From NCBI GenBank assembly GCA_034436355.1, contig DAOTVQ010000028.1:1-64000 (forward strand): 64,000 nucleotides of DNA. The letters run 5' to 3'. The notes under the pieces were generated by a model. That model was not told where the DNA came from and did not search any database. It saw only the letters and a program-made list of their open reading frames with translations. Positions 8,624-15,803 of the stretch are shown in pieces. Source of the DNA: CP2-2F sp034436355. Lineage in GTDB: Bacteria > Chloroflexota > Anaerolineae > Aggregatilineales > UBA2796. Made by a program: the position numbers and the translations under genes. Every line of letters begins with the position of its first letter. Position 1 is the first letter of the stretch.

Positions 8624-9657
8624 AGCGCTGAGATGGTCTTGCCCACTTTGAGCAGGCTGGGCAGCTTGGGCAGAAAATCGGCAAAGTTGACATAGCGCCC
8701 ACTCCGATAATCCTCAAGGTAGCGGCGCATCACGCCGACCGCAGTTGGCAATGCCGTAAGGTGTTCCACTTTCTGCATGTATTGGGTGAAACTCTTTGCC
8801 TCTAGCGCACTCACTGAATCTTCAAGGAATAGGGCGGTGATGCTGGCGATGAAAATGCCGATGAACTGTCCACGCCACGTTGGATGGAGGGCGGCATATT
8901 TCTCATCGACGATGGGCAGTGGGCGGTCGCTAATGGTGGCTACAGTTTCAGCGTGCTGTTGCAGATAGGCGCTCATCAGCAGGGCGCCATATTCCGCCAA
9001 GGCGCTGCGGTAGGCAAGGGCGGGATCATCTTTGTAGGGCCACGGCGGGCTATCGCCCCACGCGATGGGCGGCGGCATAATCACGACTAATTCACCGCCC
9101 ACGTGCAAGCCGAGCGTCTGATCGCTTGGGTAGCAAATATTCGGCATAAAGGTCAGCGATTCGGCAACTTGCCCAACAAACGGCTCTAGAAAGGTGTGGA
9201 GGTCTACGCTGGCAAATGCCTCGCGCAGATGGCGAACGGACGTCTGCCACTGTGCGGACTCGGTCTCCCACCATTCAGCGAGGCGCGTCTGTTCGTAGAA
9301 ATGCAGCAAATGCTCGTGCCAGCGTGGTGGAATCCAACGCGGCTGTGGCATATCCGCGCTGAGTGCGGGAAAGCTCAGCCGCAGCGCATAATTGAAAATC
9401 GCGCTAAGCGGCACACCCTGATCCAGTAGCACTTGCGCGGCGTGTACGGCGGGGTGGCTGGTGAACTCGGCAAGCCATTTGCGCGTGGCGCGTGCGTGCG
9501 CGTGCGTGCCGTGCTTACGGCGCTCCTGAGCTTTATCGGGATAGTTGGTGGCTGCCAAAATTGCCGAGAGCAGCCGCACACGGTCATCCAGGCGCACCGT
9601 GACTTGACGAGTCACAGCGCCCTCGGTAGTGGCGCTAGAGGCAGTTGAGCTAGTCAA
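8620..9657 (-). CDS. Conserved-looking protein of unknown function, coupled to murC
   Basis: A 345-aa soluble protein I do not recognise. It starts at a TTG with a strong AAGGAG box 8 bases upstream (9667-9672), which fixes the start. Notable features: a His/Arg-rich basic stretch near residues 48-60 (KHGTHAHARATRKWL), an FLEPFVGQVAESLTFMPN segment, and a GGELVVIMPPP strand in the middle. No signal peptide and no clear membrane helix. The ATGA overlap with murC suggests co-expression with cell-wall precursor synthesis. The layout (mixed alpha helices, a PNICYPSDQTLGLHVG loop) faintly recalls DUF4932-type putative peptidases, but the HExxH motif is absent, so I assign no function. Confidence 0.8.
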   Translation of the reverse strand: MTSSTASSATTEGAVTRQVTVRLDDRVRLLSAILAATNYPDKAQERRKHGTHAHARATRKWLAEFTSHPAVHAAQVLLDQGVPLSAIFNYALRLSFPALSADMPQPRWIPPRWHEHLLHFYEQTRLAEWWETESAQWQTSVRHLREAFASVDLHTFLEPFVGQVAESLTFMPNICYPSDQTLGLHVGGELVVIMPPPIAWGDSPPWPYKDDPALAYRSALAEYGALLMSAYLQQHAETVATISDRPLPIVDEKYAALHPTWRGQFIGIFIASITALFLEDSVSALEAKSFTQYMQKVEHLTALPTAVGVMRRYLEDYRSGRYVNFADFLPKLPSLLKVGKTISAL

Positions 9658-9838
9658 ACAGCGCGCTCCTTAGTATGGCTATGGGTTTAGACCAGAATCT
9701 GAGGTAATAATAACATAAAGGTAGAGGCTGTGCTGTAACGGAATTGTGCGAAAAGCGCGGCGCACACACGCCCGCATCAGGGGCAGATCGGCTATACTCT
9801 GGGCATAAATATAGATTTGCTGCAAAAAGGTTTTCGCT

Positions 9839-11398
9839 ATGATACTCGCCAGTGATTGGATCGCTTTTCATGCTGACCGCACGCCTGAAAAGCCCGCCAT
9901 GCTTGATCAGGCGACGGGACGTGCCTTCACCTACGCCGAATTCAACGACCGCGCAGGGCGCTTAGCGGCATTCTTGCGCGATGAATGGCATGTGCAGCCC
10001 TCAGATCGCGTCGCACTGCTCGCTAAGAACAGCACCGACTATTTTGAGGTGTTGTGGGCGTGCTGGAAACTTGGCGCGCTGCTGCTGCCGCTGAATTGGC
10101 GGCTTGCCGACCCTGAACTGCTGTTCATCCTGAAGGATGCTGCGCCTGTTGGCTTGCTGTATGATGCAGAGTTCGCGGCGCGCTTGCCTGCCCTTGCCGA
10201 AGCCCCGCCGCGCTACTTCCTGCGCCTGGATTTTGGCGGCGCACCCACTGATGATAAGCTCGCCTATGAAGATGCCATTCGCGGCACGGGGCGGCACGCC
10301 CACCTGCCGCCGCAGACGACGCACGAGACGCCCATCATCATCATGTATACCGCCGGCACCACAGGGCATCCCAAAGGCGTGCTGATCACACACGGCATGA
10401 TGCTCTGGAACGCGATCAACATCACCACGCCCACAGCGCTCAGCTACGAGAGTCTGTTCTATTGCGTGCTGCCAACCTTCCACATCGGCGGCTTGAACCT
10501 GTACGCTAATCCGCTGCTGCATTTGGGCGGCTGCAACCTGATCGCCCGCCAATTCGATCCCGCGCTTGCCCTCCAGACGCTCAGCGATCCGAATTTGGGC
10601 GTGACGCATTTCTTCGGCGTGCCGTCTATCTACCAGTTTATGAGCCAGCACGCCGCCTTTGAGCATACCGATCTCAGCCGCATTAAATCTTGGGGTTGTG
10701 GCGGCGCGCCGATGCCCGTTGCCGTGCTGGAGACCTACGCCAAGCGCGGCATTGTGGTGCAGCTTGGCTTCGGCATGACCGAGACCAGCCCCACTGTTTT
10801 CCTGATTGATAAACGCCGCGCCCTCAGCAAGCCGACCAGTGTTGGCAAGCCACTGTTACATACCCGTGTGCGCGTGGTGGACGCTAACTTGCAGGATGTG
10901 CCTGTTGGCAGCGTGGGTGAGGTGATCATTAGCGGACCGAACATCACGCCCGGCTATTGGAAGCGCCCTGATGCCAACGCCGAAAGTTTCAGCCTGGACG
11001 AACACGGCAACCGCTGGCTGCACAGCGGCGATGCTGGCATGGTGGATGAAGAAGGCTGCGTCTACATTGTGGATCGCTATAAGGATATGTACATCAGCGG
11101 CGGCGAGAACGTCTATCCGGCGGAGGTGGAGCAGGTGATCTACCAACTGCCACAAGTGGCAGAGGTTGGCGTGATTGGGGTGGCGGATGCGCGCTGGGGC
11201 GAAGCGGGCATGGCGGTTGTGGTGCTGCGGGAAGGGCAAACGCTCAGCGCCGAGCAGATCATGGCGCACTGCGCCGAGCGGCTCGCCAAGTTCAAAGTGC
11301 CGAAGCACATTGCCTTTGCCGAAAGTTTGCCGCGCAACGCCGCGGGTAAGGTGCTAAAACGCGAACTGCGGGCACACTACGCGCCAAAGCAGGGCTAA
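9839..11398 (+). CDS. AMP-dependent acyl-CoA synthetase (fatty-acid--CoA ligase type)
   Basis: Activates a carboxylic acid to acyl-AMP and then acyl-CoA. The 519-aa ANL-superfamily protein has the phosphate-binding loop YTAGTTGHPKG at about 170-180, the A5-type GFGMTETSP, the hinge region around GDAGMVDEEG, the YISGGENVYPAEVEQ motif, and the catalytic lysine in NAAGKVLKREL (Lys504). Length and motifs fit medium/long-chain acyl-CoA synthetases; the chain-length preference is unknown. An AAAAGG box precedes the ATG and a TATACT -10 lies at 9793-9798. Its stop overlaps the convergent FHA gene's stop (CTAA). No beta-oxidation genes lie next to it. Confidence 0.92.
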   Translation: MILASDWIAFHADRTPEKPAMLDQATGRAFTYAEFNDRAGRLAAFLRDEWHVQPSDRVALLAKNSTDYFEVLWACWKLGALLLPLNWRLADPELLFILKDAAPVGLLYDAEFAARLPALAEAPPRYFLRLDFGGAPTDDKLAYEDAIRGTGRHAHLPPQTTHETPIIIMYTAGTTGHPKGVLITHGMMLWNAINITTPTALSYESLFYCVLPTFHIGGLNLYANPLLHLGGCNLIARQFDPALALQTLSDPNLGVTHFFGVPSIYQFMSQHAAFEHTDLSRIKSWGCGGAPMPVAVLETYAKRGIVVQLGFGMTETSPTVFLIDKRRALSKPTSVGKPLLHTRVRVVDANLQDVPVGSVGEVIISGPNITPGYWKRPDANAESFSLDEHGNRWLHSGDAGMVDEEGCVYIVDRYKDMYISGGENVYPAEVEQVIYQLPQVAEVGVIGVADARWGEAGMAVVVLREGQTLSAEQIMAHCAERLAKFKVPKHIAFAESLPRNAAGKVLKRELRAHYAPKQG

Positions 11399-12087
11399 AC
11401 AGCCGCTAGGCGGAAGAGCAGCGTCGTCTCGCCCGCAGCGATCACGTCACCATCTTTCAAGGGCAGCGGAGTCGCACCGACGGGCTGCCCATTCAAGAGC
11501 GTGCCATTTGCGCTGGCAAGGTCAAGCAGCGTCCACAGGTTATTTTGCAGCCGTAAGCGGCAATGTGGGCGCGAAACAGCGCGATCATTGAGGGTGATTT
11601 CCCAGGTGGCGTCCGGCGTCACACGCCCGATGGTCACGGTATCTTCGGCAAGGATAAACTCGGAGCCTTCCTGCGGACCGTGTGTGACCATCAGGCGCGG
11701 GCGCCCTAGCCCTTTTGCAGGGAAAATGGCAGTGTTGGTCTTAAAGGCACGGTCTACTTCTTCTTCACTGACGATGGCGGAAAAATGCAGAATCGGCACA
11801 TAGAGGCGGATCACGTCACCATGCGTCAGCACATAGGCGCCATTGATCTTGCGGTCGTTCACAAAGGTGCCATTGGCGCTGCCCAGATCCGTGATGGTGA
11901 AGACGCCATCACGGAAGTTGACAACGGCATGTCCGCGGCTGACGTGGCGTTCTGGGATGCAAATGTTGTTATCGGGCGAGCGCCCGATGCTGGCACTCGC
12001 GCCTTCCAGCAGCACAAATTCGTGGCTCTCGCCAGTGGCGGGGTCGTTCCACGTAATTTTAGCAATTCCCTCAGGTTGATAGCTCAT
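11395..12087 (-). CDS. Protein with two FHA domains
   Basis: A 230-aa cytoplasmic protein built of two forkhead-associated phosphothreonine-binding domains. FHA1 (about 28-100) has SIGRSPDNNICIPERHVSRGHA and DLGSANGTFVN; FHA2 (about 145-220) has TIGRV, RAVSRPHCRLRL and DLASANGTLLNG. Both keep the GR, SR/SRxH and SANGT residues needed for pThr recognition, so both are likely functional. FHA proteins read Ser/Thr kinase signals; no kinase gene is in the window, so the partner is unknown. A CTGACG-17-TATACT promoter lies upstream (12160-12188). The gene is tail-to-tail with the acyl-CoA ligase, sharing four bases. Confidence 0.93.
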   Translation of the reverse strand: MSYQPEGIAKITWNDPATGESHEFVLLEGASASIGRSPDNNICIPERHVSRGHAVVNFRDGVFTITDLGSANGTFVNDRKINGAYVLTHGDVIRLYVPILHFSAIVSEEEVDRAFKTNTAIFPAKGLGRPRLMVTHGPQEGSEFILAEDTVTIGRVTPDATWEITLNDRAVSRPHCRLRLQNNLWTLLDLASANGTLLNGQPVGATPLPLKDGDVIAAGETTLLFRLAAV

Positions 12088-12159
12088 AGTATTCTCGCCG
12101 CGTAAAGATCAGGTTCGGAATAGCTGAGAACACAGGCGCTGTGTTAACAGCCGTTGATA

Positions 12160-12188
12160 AGTATAGCGTAAATCGCGCCAAACGTCAG
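12160..12188 (-). promoter_or_regulatory. Predicted promoter of the FHA gene
   Basis: On the minus strand, CTGACG (12188-12183) and TATACT (12165-12160) are separated by exactly 17 bp, about 70 bp before the FHA start codon. Confidence 0.5.
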
Positions 12189-12193
12189 GATTC

Positions 12194-12574
12194 TTAACGG
12201 GCGAACCCGCAGACCTTCCAACGCCCATCTTCTTGCAGGGTGCGGAATGTGCGTGCACCTAAATCCCAATCCCGCGTTTCGCCAGCATAGGTCGTCACCA
12301 TCGCACCCTGACACGCAACCACTGTAAATTGCCCGTCGCTGCCATCAGTCTGGCAGCTCAAAGCGCTGATCTCAGCCTTCATCGGCGCAAACGAGGCAGC
12401 TTCCGTGCGTGCCTCTGCTTCACGCGCACGGCACGCCAGCCCAACCAACTGTGTTTCATCGCCATTGATGCGCGTTCGCAAGTAGTTTTCCACGGCGGCG
12501 GCAGGTGAGTCCTCCGCGCCGCCACAAGCTGCCAACAGGCAGGCAAGGGCAACCGCCAAAAGTAATCTCTGCAT
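12194..12574 (-). CDS. Small putative lipoprotein
   Basis: A 126-aa exported protein. The first 18 residues form a lipoprotein signal peptide ending in the lipobox LAAC, so Cys18 should be lipidated. The rest is a small globular domain with an AVENYLRTRINGDE start, like the helical opening of SnoaL/NTF2-like or DUF4878 domains, ending in a DGRWKVCGF strand. Several cysteines may form disulphides. The frame is open upstream to 12988, but that part is a shadow of the neighbouring gene; the ATG at 12574 has an AAAGG box and directly yields the signal peptide. It lies 10 bp after the unknown gene at 12585-13346, probably co-transcribed. Confidence 0.85.
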   Translation of the reverse strand: MQRLLLAVALACLLAACGGAEDSPAAAVENYLRTRINGDETQLVGLACRAREAEARTEAASFAPMKAEISALSCQTDGSDGQFTVVACQGAMVTTYAGETRDWDLGARTFRTLQEDGRWKVCGFAR

Positions 12575-12584
12575 TGTATACCTT

Positions 12585-13346
12585 TCACTTGCCAACATAA
12601 ACAGGCAGAATATTGCCCGCATTTGGCACAGCGCGCAATGCTGAATGTTCTGAATCGAGCAAGGTGGCGTTTGGGCGGCGTGCCAACATGCGCGCTGCCT
12701 GATATGCCTCGCGCAGCGTCTCGAAATCAGGGGCGCGCAGGGTAAAGGGCAGCGCAAGGCGCCCCAGTAATGCGCTAAGTTGCTGCCCGCCGCTGCTCTC
12801 CCACAGTGATTTGAACAGATTGCCCGCTTCCTGCTGAACGCTTGCCGTTTGTTTGCCAAAGATGCCGCGTGCCAACCGACCGACCATTTTCTCTGCCTGC
12901 TTCGGGTTGACGCCGCGTGACTGGGCATAGTCTGCCAGATCGGGCGGCAAGGTCGAGTCGGTGCGCGTGGTGCTGGGTGCGGTTGCACCTGTGGTTAAAT
13001 AGGGCGCGAGGTGTTCAGCCTTAGCGCTGCCATGCTGATAGGCATCCAAACCGCCCGCCGTTTCCGTAAACCAAGCGTGAATCAGCAGCCGATCCGCGCT
13101 GAGGGCAGCCAACACAGCGGGCAGGGCGGCAACATCTTGCGCGCCAAAGACGCGCACCCAACCTGCTTCCACAGGCAGGATGAGCAGCCGCACAAACTGC
13201 TTATAGCGCGGCGGCGTGCCGCTGCCACCGGAAAATGGATCATATGTGGTGTAGCCGTGCTGTGCCAAAATAGCACGCAGCACCTCAACCACAGGCTGTG
13301 CATCGGCTTGCTGAAGGCAAAGGTGATCCCAACGTTGATCGGTCAT
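12585..13346 (-). CDS. Hypothetical protein, 253 aa
   Basis: I do not recognise this protein. The N-terminal half (residues 1-110) reads as an alpha/beta domain with a repeated hydrophobic pattern (FVRLLILPVEAGWVRVFG) and no signal peptide. A polar linker rich in Thr/Ala follows (115-135), then a helical C-terminal half with basic residues. The linker could separate a binding domain from a helical one. It is the first gene of a two-gene unit with the lipoprotein 10 bp downstream, and is divergent from dprA. Codon use matches its neighbours, and the start lies in the correct place relative to the dprA promoter region. Confidence 0.75.
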   Translation of the reverse strand: MTDQRWDHLCLQQADAQPVVEVLRAILAQHGYTTYDPFSGGSGTPPRYKQFVRLLILPVEAGWVRVFGAQDVAALPAVLAALSADRLLIHAWFTETAGGLDAYQHGSAKAEHLAPYLTTGATAPSTTRTDSTLPPDLADYAQSRGVNPKQAEKMVGRLARGIFGKQTASVQQEAGNLFKSLWESSGGQQLSALLGRLALPFTLRAPDFETLREAYQAARMLARRPNATLLDSEHSALRAVPNAGNILPVYVGK

Positions 13347-13467
13347 GGCATCCTTCCAAGCTGAAAGCGGCTGATCGCCATCTTGACACTTGCAACTTTA
13401 AGCCAAGCACCACCACTTGTCAACTGTTGCTTAGTAACCTTGCTAACCCGCACCCTTTCCCCAACGC

Positions 13468-13496
13468 TTGACGTGCCATGCCCTCTTTGCTATGCT
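13468..13496 (+). promoter_or_regulatory. Predicted promoter of dprA-manC
   Basis: TTGACG (13468-13473), 17-bp spacer, TATGCT (13491-13496). Transcription would start near 13503, only about 15 bases before the dprA ATG at 13518. This excludes the upstream in-frame start at 13383. Confidence 0.7.
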
Positions 13497-13517
13497 GAAT
13501 GTCCAAGCTATGCCAGA

Positions 13518-14663
13518 ATGAAGGCGGTGAATTTGCCTGCGGAAGCGCTGCAAAGTTGGCTCGGTTTTAATCAGGTGCGTGGCATTCGTTGGCTGCACCT
13601 CAGGGCGCTCCTAGAGCGTTTTGGTGGGATTGAGGCAGCTTGGCGTGCGCCACGTGAGGCATTTCGCAATGCAGGTATTCCAAGCCAAAGTGTAGAGGCA
13701 CTCCTGCATGTGCGCCAAAGCTACGATGCGGCTGCTGATCTGCGGGCGCTCGATGATCTGAATGTGCAGTTGCTGCCGATCACTGCGCCTGATTACCCGC
13801 CGCTCCTGCGCCAAATTACCGATCCGCCGCCGCTGCTGTATATGCGCGGCAGTTTGCAGGCAGCCGATCAAAATGCTTTAGGCGTGGTTGGCACGCGCAA
13901 TGCTACAGACTATGGCAAACGCATGACGGCGTATATTGTGGAGCCGTTGGCGGCGCGTGGTGTTACAATCATCAGCGGCATGGCACACGGCATAGATACA
14001 CTGGCACACCAGGCTGCTTTGCGCGTTGGCGGACGCACGATAGCTGTTTTGCCGTGCGGCGTTGATCGCCTGTACCCTCCTGAGAGTGGCGTGCTTGCCG
14101 CGCAGATCATGGCGCAAGGCTGCCTGATTAGCGAATTTCCGCTCCGCACAAAGGCAGATCGGCATAACTTTCCGCAGCGCAACCGCATTATCAGCGGCAT
14201 GGCACATGGTGTGTTGATCGTGGAAGCCGGCGCGAAAAGCGGCGCACTCATTACGGTGGACTGCGCGTTGGAACAAGGGCGCGAGGTGTTCGCCGTGCCG
14301 GGTAATGCGCTCTCGCCTGCCAGCAACGGCACCAACGCCCTGATCCGCGCTGGTGCAACGCTCACCACCAGCGCCAGCGATATTTGGGAGGGGCTGGCGC
14401 AGCAAGTGGCGCTCTCCGCGCCGCTGCCTACCGCAAGTGCCGCGCCGCGACCGATGCAAGTGCCATATGTGCCTGCGGACGCACAAGAGGCAGCCGTGCT
14501 GCGCTGCTTGGGCATTGAGCAGGCACTGCACATTGATGAAATTGTGCGGCACAGCGGCTTGGCTGCCAGCCATGTGAGCGCAGTGTTGACCGTGTTAGAA
14601 GTGAAAGGAATCGTCTGCCAGACGGGCGTGCAGTGTTACAGCCTGGCGCTGGCAGGCAGCTAA
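13518..14663 (+). CDS. dprA: DNA-processing protein DprA
   Basis: Binds incoming single-stranded DNA during natural transformation and loads RecA. The 381-aa protein has an N-terminal helical/SAM-like region, the extended Rossmann fold with GTRNATDYGKRM and SGMAHGIDTLAH, the downstream LPCGVDRLYPPE motif and NRIISGMAHGVLIVEA, and a C-terminal winged helix (DprA_WH; residues about 320-378). The frame is open from 13383, but a TTGACG-17-TATGCT promoter lies inside that extension, so translation should start at the ATG at 13518, at the end of a very short leader. manC follows 14 bp later in the same unit. No other competence gene is in the window. Confidence 0.93.
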   Translation: MKAVNLPAEALQSWLGFNQVRGIRWLHLRALLERFGGIEAAWRAPREAFRNAGIPSQSVEALLHVRQSYDAAADLRALDDLNVQLLPITAPDYPPLLRQITDPPPLLYMRGSLQAADQNALGVVGTRNATDYGKRMTAYIVEPLAARGVTIISGMAHGIDTLAHQAALRVGGRTIAVLPCGVDRLYPPESGVLAAQIMAQGCLISEFPLRTKADRHNFPQRNRIISGMAHGVLIVEAGAKSGALITVDCALEQGREVFAVPGNALSPASNGTNALIRAGATLTTSASDIWEGLAQQVALSAPLPTASAAPRPMQVPYVPADAQEAAVLRCLGIEQALHIDEIVRHSGLAASHVSAVLTVLEVKGIVCQTGVQCYSLALAGS

Positions 14664-14677
14664 AACTGGAGTAGTGT

Positions 14678-15739
14678 ATGTCGGATAATTTTTATGTTTT
14701 GATCATGGCAGGTGGTGGCGGCACGCGCTTGTGGCCTCTCAGCCGCCAAGATCGCCCTAAACAAATGCTGCCGTTGACCGAAGAACGCACCATGTTCCAA
14801 GTGACAGTGGAGCGCTTGCACGATCTGTTGCCCACAGAACGGATTTTTGTGGTGACGGGCGAAGAGATGGCAGCCGCCCTGCATGAAAGCACGCCCGCCG
14901 TGCCGTTTGAAAACTTCATCATCGAACCCTTCGGGCGCGATAGCGGGCCCGCCGCCGGCTTGGGCGTCTTTCACATCGCGCAGCGCGACCCAAACGCTGT
15001 GATCGCCATCCTCTCCGCCGATCATCACATCGCCAACGAGGAAGCCTTTGTGCAGGCACTGCGCGCTGCTGCTGAGTATGCCGCGCAAGGCTACATCGTG
15101 ACTCTGGGCATTCAGCCAAGCTATCCCGCTACGGGCTTCGGCTACATCGAGCGCGGCGAACAGCTTGGCACGGCGCACGGCTTCAGCGTCTACCGCAGTG
15201 TGCGCTTTGCCGAAAAGCCTGATGAAGCAACCGCCGGCGTCTTTCTGAGCAAAGGCACCTATAGCTGGAATGCAGGCATGTTCATCATGACGGCGGCGCG
15301 TGCCAAGCAAGAGTTTGATCGCCAGCAGCCCGCCATGTATGCGCTGCTTGAACGTGCTGTGGCACAGCCTGCTGAACTGCCTGCCCTGTGGGAACAAATT
15401 CAGAAGCTCTCGCTGGATTACGCCATTATGGAGGGTGCGGACAATGTCGCTGTGATCCCGGTGCAGATCGGTTGGAGTGACGTTGGCACTTGGGCAACGC
15501 TTTTTGAGGTGCTGTCCCGCGATGAAGATGATAACGCGGTGCGCGGTGGTGAGCATATTCGCATTGACACGCGCAGCACGCTGATCGTCAGTGATCGCCT
15601 CGTGGTGACCATTGGTGTGAGCAACCTTGTGATCGTAGACACGGGCGATGTGTTGTTGGTCTGCGATAAAGAACGCGCTCAGGATGTGCGTGAGGCGGTT
15701 AAACAGCTTAAGGCACAGGGCAAGGACGATCATCTGTAG
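14678..15739 (+). CDS. manC: Mannose-1-phosphate guanylyltransferase
   Basis: Makes GDP-mannose from GTP and mannose-1-phosphate for glycan and polysaccharide synthesis. The 353-aa protein starts with the nucleotidyltransferase signature MAGGGGTRLWPLSR and RPKQMLPL, followed by EPFGRDSGPA and SADHHI, all typical of the family. GWSDVGTW occurs near residue 265. It lacks the C-terminal phosphomannose isomerase cupin of bifunctional enzymes. It lies 14 bp after dprA and ends at a strong intrinsic terminator. The coupling to dprA is probably positional, with no shared pathway. The symbol manC follows common use; the enzyme is also called M1P-GMP. Confidence 0.93.
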   Translation: MSDNFYVLIMAGGGGTRLWPLSRQDRPKQMLPLTEERTMFQVTVERLHDLLPTERIFVVTGEEMAAALHESTPAVPFENFIIEPFGRDSGPAAGLGVFHIAQRDPNAVIAILSADHHIANEEAFVQALRAAAEYAAQGYIVTLGIQPSYPATGFGYIERGEQLGTAHGFSVYRSVRFAEKPDEATAGVFLSKGTYSWNAGMFIMTAARAKQEFDRQQPAMYALLERAVAQPAELPALWEQIQKLSLDYAIMEGADNVAVIPVQIGWSDVGTWATLFEVLSRDEDDNAVRGGEHIRIDTRSTLIVSDRLVVTIGVSNLVIVDTGDVLLVCDKERAQDVREAVKQLKAQGKDDHL

Positions 15740-15757
15740 TCTGTGCGCCTTCAGTAA

Positions 15758-15797
15758 CAGCCCTCAGGTGTTATAGCTGAGGGCTGTTGTTGTGTTC
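15758..15797 (+). terminator. Intrinsic terminator after manC
   Basis: A 10-bp perfect stem (CAGCCCTCAG 15758-15767, CTGAGGGCTG 15777-15786) with a 9-base loop is followed by TTGTTGTGTT. It ends the dprA-manC transcript just before the convergent LivK-type gene. Confidence 0.8.
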
Positions 15798-15803
15798 GGT
15801 CGG

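Noticed and set aside
10001..10666. 221-codon minus frame opposite the acyl-CoA ligase
   Set aside because: Overlaps the catalytic core of a certain gene; no recognised domain.
12575..12988. N-terminal extension of the small lipoprotein
   Set aside because: The part upstream of 12574 overlaps another gene in a different frame; the ATG at 12574 starts a perfect lipoprotein signal.
14660..15733. 357-codon minus frame opposite manC
   Set aside because: Complete overlap with a certain enzyme gene, and no motif or ribosome-binding site.
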